Source: an uncultured Clostridia bacterium
Lineage (GTDB): Bacteria > Bacillota > Clostridia > Oscillospirales > Oscillospiraceae
Direction of reading: 5' to 3'
NCBI GenBank assembly: GCA_945910975.1
Contig: CAMDZY010000036.1
Location: 1 to 12,424 of the forward strand
DNA length: 12,424 nt
Shown: positions 7,615 to 12,424 of the stretch, in pieces
Layout of the letters: every line of letters starts with the position of its first letter
Numbering within the stretch: position 1 is the stretch's first letter
Made by a program: the position numbers and the translations under genes
Notes under the pieces: generated by a model
Seen by the model: the letters and a program-made list of their open reading frames with translations, nothing else
The model's database searches: none
What the model was told of the DNA's origin: nothing

Positions 7615-7887
7615 ATGGATTGGGCTAGTATTTTAGAAGCCGCAATGGTCATCTGCTTTGGCCTGTCCTGGCCGCTGTCCATCATCCGTTCGGTGCGTTC
7701 CAAGTCCACCCAGGGCAAGAGCCTGCCGTTTATGTGCTTCATCGCCGTCGGCTACCTCTGCGGCATCGCCGCGAAGCTCCTCACGTCTGACTATAATTTG
7801 GCATTCTATTTCTACTTTCCAAATATTATCATGGTCTGTACCGACATCGGTCTGTACTTCCGCAATAAGAAACTGGAAAATCAATAA
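7615..7887 (+). CDS. Small three-helix PQ-loop/SemiSWEET-like membrane protein
   Basis: A 90-residue hydrophobic protein with about three membrane segments (residues 8-26, 37-56, 63-83). The stretch GLSWPLSIIRSVRSK followed by STQGKSLPF resembles the PQ-loop motif of SemiSWEET half-transporters, with WP in the usual PQ position. The start is ATG 7615, one base after the previous stop, with GAGGAGGG at 7601-7608; a longer frame from 7507 lies inside the flavoprotein gene and is rejected. It is the last gene before the operon terminator. It contains no histidine, so it cannot be a bis-His haem anchor like SdhC or FrdC. A role in small-molecule transport linked to the redox complex is possible but unproven. 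Confidence 0.75.
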   Translation: MDWASILEAAMVICFGLSWPLSIIRSVRSKSTQGKSLPFMCFIAVGYLCGIAAKLLTSDYNLAFYFYFPNIIMVCTDIGLYFRNKKLENQ

Positions 7888-7897
7888 GCAGCAAAAT

Positions 7898-7926
7898 ACC
7901 GCGCCGGAGTATTGCTCCGGCGCGGT
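7898..7926. terminator. Bidirectional intrinsic terminator
   Basis: A perfect 12-bp GC-rich stem (ACCGCGCCGGAG, loop TATTG, CTCCGGCGCGGT) is followed on the + strand by GATTTTATTTATTT and, read in reverse, by a TATTTT tract. It starts 10 bases after the last gene of the + operon and 8 bases beyond the uppP stop on the other strand, so it should end both converging transcripts. Confidence 0.92.
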
Positions 7927-7934
7927 GATTTTAT

Positions 7935-8774
7935 TTATTTGATTAAGAGAAAATATACCAGTACCACAATACCCAATGCGATGCGATACCAGCCAAAGGC
8001 CGTAAAATCGTGTTTTTTGATAAAATCCATTAAGAATCGAATGACAAACAACGAAACGGTGAAGGCAACCACCATGCCCACCAGCAAAACAACGACCTGC
8101 CAGCCGGTGAATGCGAAGCCGAATTTGGTCAGCTTCAGCGCACTTGCGCCAATCATGGTGGGAACGGCCAGGAAGAAGGTGAACTCGGCTGCCGCCGTGC
8201 GGCTGGTGCCAAGCAGCAACGCGCCGATGATGGTTGCACCGGAACGGGAGGTGCCGGGAATCATGGACAGCACTTGGAACAGCCCAATGCCAAACGCAAC
8301 CGGCCAGGTGATGTCTTCCAATGTTTTATAACGGGGCGTGTTATGCCGGTTCCAGCGCTCAATCAAAATAAAGGCGACGCCATAGACAATCAGCATGGTG
8401 GCGATGGAGGTCGGATTGCCGAAATGTGCCTCCAGGTAATCGTCCAGCAGCAGACCAAGCACGGCGGAGGGAACACACGCCACCGCGACCTTGAGCCACA
8501 TGGACACGGTTTTCTGCTTGATTGCAGCTGACAGGGGCTGATTCGGCTTTCTGCGGCGGAACGGCCACATTTTGTGCCAGAACAGCACGACGACCGCCAA
8601 AATTGCGCCCAGCTGAATGACCACAAAGAACATTTCCTTGAACGCTTCCGGCTGTTTCAGGGTGGCAAATTCGTCCACCAAAAGCAAATGGCCGGTGCTG
8701 CTGATTGGCAGCCATTCGGTGATGCCTTCCACAATTCCGTATAGTATTACTTTTAATAGTTCCAAAAACTTCAT
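7935..8774 (-). CDS. uppP: Undecaprenyl-diphosphatase UppP (BacA)
   Basis: A 279-residue polytopic membrane enzyme that dephosphorylates undecaprenyl diphosphate to recycle the lipid carrier for peptidoglycan and other cell-envelope polymers; overproduction is known to give bacitracin resistance. Family signatures are EGITEWLPISSTGHL at 16-30 (E16, E20, H29) and PGTSRSGATI at 173-182 (Arg177). The rest is a series of hydrophobic helices. Length is normal for the family. The start is ATG at 8772-8774 with AAGGAG at 8786-8781. The stop of the upstream reductase gene lies inside this ribosome binding site, so the two are co-transcribed. Transcription ends at the shared bidirectional hairpin. Confidence 0.97.
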   Translation of the reverse strand: MKFLELLKVILYGIVEGITEWLPISSTGHLLLVDEFATLKQPEAFKEMFFVVIQLGAILAVVVLFWHKMWPFRRRKPNQPLSAAIKQKTVSMWLKVAVACVPSAVLGLLLDDYLEAHFGNPTSIATMLIVYGVAFILIERWNRHNTPRYKTLEDITWPVAFGIGLFQVLSMIPGTSRSGATIIGALLLGTSRTAAAEFTFFLAVPTMIGASALKLTKFGFAFTGWQVVVLLVGMVVAFTVSLFVIRFLMDFIKKHDFTAFGWYRIALGIVVLVYFLLIK

Positions 8775-8784
8775 GATTTTCTCC

Positions 8785-9483
8785 TTAAATTACAAAACCG
8801 CCGTTGACACCCAGAACTTGTCCGGTGACGAATTGCGCATCCGCCAGATAAAGCATCGCCTGCGCCACCTGTTCCGGTGTGCCAAGCGCATCAAGCGGCG
8901 TTTCCTCGCGCAGCATATCCAGCGTGTCCTGGCTGAGTTCGGCAAGCATATCCGTACAAATGACGCCCGGCGCGATGGCGTTGACCCGGATATGAGACGG
9001 GCCAAGCTCCTTGGCGAGCGCTTTGGTCATGGCGATCACCGCGCCCTTTGTGGCAGAATAACCGACCTCACAGCTCGCGCCGACCTGTCCCCACATGGAG
9101 GACACATTGATGATGCAGCCCGCCTGTTTTTGCAGAAAATGGGGCAAAGCCGCATTGATGCAGCGGTACATTCCGTGTACATTGACGTTAAACAGGCGCA
9201 GCCAATCTTCCTCACCGGTCTGTGAAATCAGCCCCGTGACGGAAATGCCTGCGTTGTTGATGAGGATATCCACCGAAGAAAGCCGGGCAAACGCCGCTTC
9301 TACCTCTGCGGTACTGCCGACATCCGCGCAGATGGCTTTTGCGCCGGTTTGGGCAGCTAAGGCATTTGCGGCGTCATGGTGGGTCGCATACAAAAAAGAA
9401 ACCGAGTCGCCCCGCCGGGCAAAGGCGCGAACTGCCGCCGCGCCGATCCCACGGGAGCCACCGGTGATGACAACGTGTGCCAT
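8785..9483 (-). CDS. SDR-family NAD(P)-dependent reductase (YmfI/FabG-like)
   Basis: A 232-residue classical short-chain dehydrogenase. It has the cofactor motif TGGSRGIG at 7-14, NNAG at 76-79, catalytic Ser129 and the YSATK motif with Tyr142 and Lys146. It ends with the usual GQVLGVNGGF. General sequence feel (NVSSMWGQVGASCEV, ALAKELGPSHIRVNAIAPGV) resembles the Firmicute YmfI group, the elongation factor P 5-aminopentanone reductases, but FabG-type 3-oxoacyl-ACP reductase cannot be excluded. The start chosen is ATG 9483, where the Rossmann fold begins. A TTG at 9522 in the same frame adds 13 non-conserved residues. The ribosome binding site for ATG 9483 is weak (GGAAAG about 16 bases upstream), which leaves some doubt. 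Its stop overlaps the uppP ribosome binding site. Confidence 0.9.
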   Translation of the reverse strand: MAHVVITGGSRGIGAAAVRAFARRGDSVSFLYATHHDAANALAAQTGAKAICADVGSTAEVEAAFARLSSVDILINNAGISVTGLISQTGEEDWLRLFNVNVHGMYRCINAALPHFLQKQAGCIINVSSMWGQVGASCEVGYSATKGAVIAMTKALAKELGPSHIRVNAIAPGVICTDMLAELSQDTLDMLREETPLDALGTPEQVAQAMLYLADAQFVTGQVLGVNGGFVI

Positions 9484-9544
9484 AATATGAAATACCGTTC
9501 TTTCCGCCGCGCAGTGCGGCAAAATCTCAAATTACCGAACCGGC

Positions 9545-9943
9545 TTACCGCCGACGGGTTTTTGTGCGATGGTCGGCATACAGGCGGTTGGAGGACAGCT
9601 TGCTGTCGGAATCGGACATGAACTGCTTCAGCTTTTCCTCGAAGGTCAGCGGCTCGTGATTCTGCGGCGCGCTTTTGCGGCCGGCCGGCTTGGCCGGAGC
9701 CTTTTCCGGCGCTTGGGCGCGGCGAATGGAAAGACTGATCTTTCCGGCGGGATCCATGGACATGACCTTGACCTGGACGGACTGTCCCTCGGTCAGGTGG
9801 TCGCGGACATTGTTGACATAGGTGCTGGATACTTCTGAAATGTGTACCAGGCCGGTTTTCCCCTCCGGCAGGGCGATGAATGCACCAAAATTGGTAATGG
9901 ATTTGACGGTTCCCACCACGATTGCGCCGACTGCTAACTCCAT
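9545..9943 (-). CDS. yabR: S1 RNA-binding domain protein, YabR-like
   Basis: A 132-residue protein. Residues 1-75 form one S1 domain (VGTVKSITNFGAFIALPEG, GLVHISEVS, ISLSIRRA), as in YabR/general stress protein 13 and polynucleotide phosphorylase tails. The rest is a low-complexity, Ala/Pro/Lys-rich linker and a basic end (TKTRRR). It probably binds RNA or ribosomes. Its place directly downstream of divIC matches Bacillus subtilis yabP-yabQ-divIC-yabR, which supports the name. The start is ATG at 9941-9943, with AGAGAGGATT about 13 bases upstream. The longer reading frame that begins at 10162 lies within divIC and is rejected. A 61 bp gap without a terminator separates it from the SDR gene. 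Confidence 0.9.
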   Translation of the reverse strand: MELAVGAIVVGTVKSITNFGAFIALPEGKTGLVHISEVSSTYVNNVRDHLTEGQSVQVKVMSMDPAGKISLSIRRAQAPEKAPAKPAGRKSAPQNHEPLTFEEKLKQFMSDSDSKLSSNRLYADHRTKTRRR

Positions 9944-9968
9944 ACGGTTGTTTGAATCCTCTCTAAAA

Positions 9969-10340
9969 TTAGTTGTTGATGTCTTCAAAAATGATTTCGT
10001 CCGGATTGACGTAGCCCTGTGCGCGGGCGGCTTCTTCCATTGCATCGGAGTCGATGTCAACGGTGATTTGCGCCGGGTCCGGCTCGGAATCCGCATCGGC
10101 TCGCCGGGCAGCGGCATCGTATGCGCTTTGGTAGGCGGCCTGATAAGCGGCCATATCGTCATTGACGGATTTCATTTTTTCGTTGCTTTGGGTCAGAGCG
10201 GTGAGCTGCTGCTGCGCGGCTGCGTTTTCTGCCTTTGCCTGCTGAATCTGCGATTGCAGGGAGATCAGCATAGCGAATGCGCACACAATCAGCACCGCAA
10301 GCATCAGCTTGCCCAACAGGGATGTTTTGCGAAACCGCAT
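9969..10340 (-). CDS. divIC: Septum formation initiator DivIC/FtsB family
   Basis: A 123-residue bitopic cell-division protein. It has a short basic cytoplasmic end (MRFRKTS), one membrane helix (about 8-27), a coiled-coil with Q/A/K/E heptads (28-75), an acidic stretch (80-100) and the family-type end ARAQGYVNPDEIIFEDINN. In Bacillus, DivIC works with FtsL and DivIB at the division septum. Length is close to B. subtilis DivIC. The start is ATG at 10338-10340 with a strong AAAGGAGG (10356-10349), spacing 8. Most of the first half of the gene is also read through in a different frame by the yabQ frame. A further ATG at 10384-10386, with its own AAAGGAG in another frame, does not lead into this protein without a frameshift. 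Confidence 0.9.
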   Translation of the reverse strand: MRFRKTSLLGKLMLAVLIVCAFAMLISLQSQIQQAKAENAAAQQQLTALTQSNEKMKSVNDDMAAYQAAYQSAYDAAARRADADSEPDPAQITVDIDSDAMEEAARAQGYVNPDEIIFEDINN

Positions 10341-10800
10341 GATGGCGGCCTCCTTTGTGTTTTTTTCTGGCGCTGTGCCATTTCTGCTCCTTTATCATAA
10401 ACCATTTTTGAGCAGTTGAAAAGACATTTTTTGCAATTTCTTTGATTTTTTTGCAAAATTTTTTCAAAAAGTGCCACAACAGGCGGGTCGGTGTCAAAAT
10501 CAGGCGAAGAATTTTTCGTAAAACCCATCGAAACGGGTGGCTGAGCGTCAAAAACCACAGAATCAACCCGCCGCCGATGCCCACGAAGAAGAACAGCCGG
10601 AACTCTCCAAACCCGGCATAGAGCGCGAACAGCAGCGCGGCGATGAGCGTGCCGAAGCAGAAAAGAAAATCCAGCAGATGCGTCAAAAATCGGAGCCGTT
10701 CGCGCACCGCGCGCAGCAGGTCATAATAAATGCCCAGACCGATGCCCAACACGATCGACAGTACCAGCTGGACGGTTTGCAGCGATACCGGCAGCTCCAT
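10159..10800 (-). CDS. yabQ: Spore cortex biosynthesis protein YabQ
   Basis: A YabQ-family membrane protein needed for spore cortex formation in Bacillus, where it is made in the mother cell under sigma-E. The N-terminus MELPVSLQTVQLVLSIVLGI and GLGIYYDLLRAVRE are typical. Membrane helices lie at about 8-26, 38-61 and 67-86, followed by a basic amphipathic region. The start is ATG 10800, sharing a base with the yabP stop (TGATG). The open frame continues to a TGA at 10159-10161, giving 213 residues, but residues 154-213 are coded in a region that also encodes divIC in another frame. The real C-terminus may therefore be shorter (a frameshift at the A7 tract at 10366-10360 would end it at 10304), or the 182 bp overlap may be real. 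Membrane core assignment is secure; the end is uncertain. Confidence 0.85.
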   Translation of the reverse strand: MELPVSLQTVQLVLSIVLGIGLGIYYDLLRAVRERLRFLTHLLDFLFCFGTLIAALLFALYAGFGEFRLFFFVGIGGGLILWFLTLSHPFRWVLRKILRLILTPTRLLWHFLKKFCKKIKEIAKNVFSTAQKWFMIKEQKWHSARKKHKGGRHHAVSQNIPVGQADACGADCVRIRYADLPAIADSAGKGRKRSRAAAAHRSDPKQRKNEIRQ

Positions 10801-11084
10801 CAGCCGAACAAGCGGGAAAACAGGCCGCCGGAGCGCTGGTTTTCCTCATAGACGAGGGAGATGATCAATCCCTCCACTGCCACCTGTCCGCCGTCGATGG
10901 ACAATGTTTGCATATGTAGCCCCTGCCCCCGGATGAGCAACACACCGCAGCCGGTATGCAGCACCACAGTTTGCTCGTCAAAGCTCTCCACCTCCGTGAC
11001 ACCGCTCACCTTCAGCTGACGCCGGTTGTCCAACGTCAGCATATGCGGCGCATCCAACCGAACGGGTTCCTTTCCGTTTGCCAT
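10800..11084 (-). CDS. yabP: Sporulation protein YabP
   Basis: A 94-residue YabP-family protein, required for spore formation in Bacillus and encoded next to yabQ. Residues show the beta-rich core HMLTLDNRRQLKVSGVTEVE, followed by T-V-V-L-H-T and LLIRGQGLHMQTLSIDGG, then a hydrophobic GLIISLVYEE and a small Phe/Leu-rich end. The start chosen is ATG 11084 because AGGGAGGAG (11100-11092) is 9 bases away; ATG 11090 is only 3 bases from the same site. The longer frame to 11219 has no support. The stop overlaps the yabQ start by one base. A candidate sigma-E promoter lies upstream, consistent with the known mother-cell expression of yabPQ in Bacillus. Confidence 0.93.
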   Translation of the reverse strand: MANGKEPVRLDAPHMLTLDNRRQLKVSGVTEVESFDEQTVVLHTGCGVLLIRGQGLHMQTLSIDGGQVAVEGLIISLVYEENQRSGGLFSRLFG

Positions 11085-11117
11085 TGCCATGCTCCTCCCT
11101 GATTGTGTGTTTGCTAT

Positions 11118-11146
11118 ACTATACGCGGCCGGAGGAAAAATATGAC
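11118..11146 (-). promoter_or_regulatory. Candidate sigma-E-type promoter for yabPQ
   Basis: Read on the - strand, GTCATATT (11146-11139) fits the sigma-E -35 consensus well. Thirteen bases later comes CGTATAGT (11125-11118), a partial match (about 5 of 8) to CATACAAT. The distance to the yabP ribosome binding site (11100-11092) leaves a short leader. B. subtilis yabP is sigma-E controlled, so the assignment is plausible, but the -10 is imperfect. Confidence 0.45.
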
Positions 11147-11207
11147 GGCATTTTCCGCACGGATCCCGAATTTGAAAAAAATATGTGCCAAATTGCTTGG
11201 ATATGGT

Positions 11208-11235
11208 TTGCAATTGCATTTTTTTCTGTTATAAT
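11208..11235 (+). promoter_or_regulatory. Sigma-A promoter with extended -10 for gdpP
   Basis: A perfect TATAAT at 11230-11235 is preceded by TGT, an extended -10, and TTGCAA at 11208-11213 lies 16 bases upstream (4 of 6 to TTGACA). A T-rich spacer fits a strong vegetative promoter. Transcription would begin near 11242, about 40 bases before the gdpP start. Confidence 0.75.
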
Positions 11236-11280
11236 GATAGAATCTATGACTATATTTTTACGCAAAAAGGGGGAGTCGCG

Positions 11281-12424
11281 TTGAACCGAAAGCTGAGCCG
11301 ATTGATCCAGCCGGGAATGGCGCTGTATTTCGCGGTGATGCTGCTCTTTGCCGTGGCAACGGTATTTTGGCAGTGGGAGCTTTGGCTGCTGGCTGCGATC
11401 GAGGGCGGCATTATTGTGCTGCTGTACGGCTACTATAAAATCAGCACGGCCAGCCGCCGCCGCGCCATTTCTTCCTATATCCAAACGGCGACCGACACCC
11501 TGGAAACGGCGGCAAAGGGCGATATGCCGTTCCCGACGATTCTGGTGAAGCTCAACGACGGCGAGATCGTCTGGAGCAATGACCGTTTTAACAAAATCAC
11601 CGGCATGAAGGAGTCCATGCTGGCGCAGCGCGTGGGTGATGTGCTGCCGGATTTCACGACCGACTGGCTTGCAAGCGGCAAGGCCGAAGCGCCCAAGGAT
11701 GTTACAATGAACAAGCGCCGTTACCGTGTGCTGGGCAATGTGGTCAAGGAAAGCGACTCCGGCCTGCTGCTGGGTACTTTATATTTTGTCGATATGACGG
11801 AGCTGCTGCACGTCAAGGACGAATATATTCGTTCGCGCCCCATTGTGTGTATTATTCTGGTGGACAACTATGACGAGCTGACCAACAATCTCTCCGACGC
11901 ATCCGTTTCCACCATGAATGCCGCAATCAACAACTGCATCAAGGACTGGGCGGACGGTATCGGCGGTCTGCTGCGAAAGCTGGAGCGCAATCGCTATCTG
12001 TTTTTGATGGAAGCCAAGGATCTGCACCGGGCAATCGATGAAAAATTCTCCCTGCTCGACACGGTGCGCAGTGTCACCAGCCCCAGAGGGGTCGCCGCAA
12101 CGGTGTCAATGGGCGTGGGCAAGGACGGCGTCAGCTTTGAGGAGGATTATGATTTTGCATCGCTGTCCATCGAAATGGCACTGTCCCGCGGCGGCGATCA
12201 AGCCGTGATCAAGGATCGTTATAATTTCTCCTTCTATGGTGGCCGCGCCAGAGAAACAGACCGGAGAACGAAGGTGAAAAGCCGCGTGCTGGCGGCGTCT
12301 TTGGGTGAGCTGATCGCACAGTCCAGCCAGGTCTATGTGATGGGGCATAAAAATGCTGATTTGGATGCGCTCGGCGCGGCGGTGGGCGTGTGCTGCCTTT
12401 GCCGCAAAAAGGGCAAACAGGCCA
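11281..12424 (+). CDS. gdpP: GdpP/YybT c-di-AMP phosphodiesterase, 5' part
   Basis: The 381 codons present, running off the right edge, encode the first part of a GdpP (DHH-family) cyclic-di-AMP phosphodiesterase, normally ~650 residues. The layout matches the family: two membrane helices (about 14-30 and 33-52), a PAS-like region (about 80-175), a degenerate GGDEF domain (about 185-310) with ALSRGGDQAVIKD at 300-312 and no GG[DE]EF active site, then the start of the DHH domain with GHKNADLDALGAAVG at 355-369, in which D360 and D362 are likely metal ligands. The more usual P in GHKNPD is A359. The start is TTG 11281, with AAGGGGGAG at 11267-11275 placed 5 bases upstream; no ATG fits. It is transcribed divergently from yabP. 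Confidence 0.94.
   Translation, partial: MNRKLSRLIQPGMALYFAVMLLFAVATVFWQWELWLLAAIEGGIIVLLYGYYKISTASRRRAISSYIQTATDTLETAAKGDMPFPTILVKLNDGEIVWSNDRFNKITGMKESMLAQRVGDVLPDFTTDWLASGKAEAPKDVTMNKRRYRVLGNVVKESDSGLLLGTLYFVDMTELLHVKDEYIRSRPIVCIILVDNYDELTNNLSDASVSTMNAAINNCIKDWADGIGGLLRKLERNRYLFLMEAKDLHRAIDEKFSLLDTVRSVTSPRGVAATVSMGVGKDGVSFEEDYDFASLSIEMALSRGGDQAVIKDRYNFSFYGGRARETDRRTKVKSRVLAASLGELIAQSSQVYVMGHKNADLDALGAAVGVCCLCRKKGKQA

Noticed and set aside
9497..9516. Small GC-rich inverted repeat between yabR and the SDR gene
   Set aside because: The stem is only about five pairs and no T-run follows it on the - strand, so it does not qualify as a terminator.
10394..10422. Possible sigma-A promoter for divIC inside yabQ (- strand TTTTCA, 17 bases, TATGAT)
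   Set aside because: The -35 matches only 4 of 6 in a very AT-rich stretch where such matches arise by chance. A vegetative promoter for divIC is biologically expected but this one is not convincing.
11109..11116. Alternative sigma-E -10-like element further downstream, before yabP
   Set aside because: The near-match lies too close to the ribosome binding site and lacks a -35 element at the right distance; the 11118-11146 pair fits better.
11078..11284. A 68-codon + strand frame crossing the intergenic region, ending at the gdpP start
   Set aside because: It begins inside yabP on the opposite strand, has no ribosome binding site, and covers the gdpP promoter.
1..12424. CRISPR arrays, tRNA or rRNA genes, insertion sequences, phage genes
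   Set aside because: No direct repeat arrays, RNA gene signatures, transposase motifs or phage genes were seen on reading both strands; gene content is housekeeping and metabolic throughout.

Overview
The window looks like a chromosomal piece of an anaerobic, spore-forming Clostridia bacterium, most likely an Oscillospirales-type gut Firmicute. The evidence is a moderately GC-rich genome with strong AAGGAGG-type ribosome binding sites, clostridial Hdr/Flx redox genes, and the Firmicute-specific yabP-yabQ-divIC-yabR order that includes sporulation genes. Species cannot be named from the sequence.

Region 1 (1-7887, + strand) is one tightly packed operon entering from the left. After the last 20 codons of an unidentified gene come seven flavin or iron-sulfur genes and one small membrane protein gene. 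In order they are HdrA (FAD plus at least four 4Fe-4S sites), an MvhD/FlxD [2Fe-2S] protein, a FlxC-like dicluster protein with extra cysteines, a FlxB/AsrA-like dicluster protein, FlxA (FAD/NAD(P)H reductase with a [2Fe-2S] tail), a small [2Fe-2S] + 2x[4Fe-4S] protein, a fumarate reductase-type flavoprotein with an intact catalytic set, and a 90-residue PQ-loop-like membrane protein. The genes overlap or lie 1-12 bp apart.

Read together, the NADH end is a Flx module, the electron-splitting flavin is HdrA, and the place normally held by HdrB/HdrC (the disulfide-reducing end) is taken by a fumarate reductase-like pair. The inference is a soluble, flavin-based bifurcating complex that oxidises NADH and reduces both ferredoxin and fumarate (or a related unsaturated acid). 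Neither HdrB, HdrC nor a haem-bearing membrane anchor is encoded inside the window. This is the main discovery candidate.

Region 2 (7898-7926) is a strong bidirectional terminator separating the operon from genes converging on it.

Region 3 (7935-11084, - strand; transcription runs from right to left) is yabP, yabQ, divIC, an S1-domain yabR homologue, an SDR reductase (possibly the EF-P 5-aminopentanone reductase type) and uppP. This cluster combines spore coat assembly, cell division, RNA binding and cell-wall lipid recycling. The yabQ frame runs 182 bp into divIC, with an A7 tract near the junction. A candidate sigma-E-like promoter lies ahead of yabP.

Region 4 (11085-12424) is a divergent intergenic region with a good extended -10 sigma-A promoter, followed by the 5' 381 codons of gdpP (c-di-AMP phosphodiesterase), which runs off the right edge. 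No tRNA, rRNA, CRISPR array, insertion sequence or riboswitch was seen.
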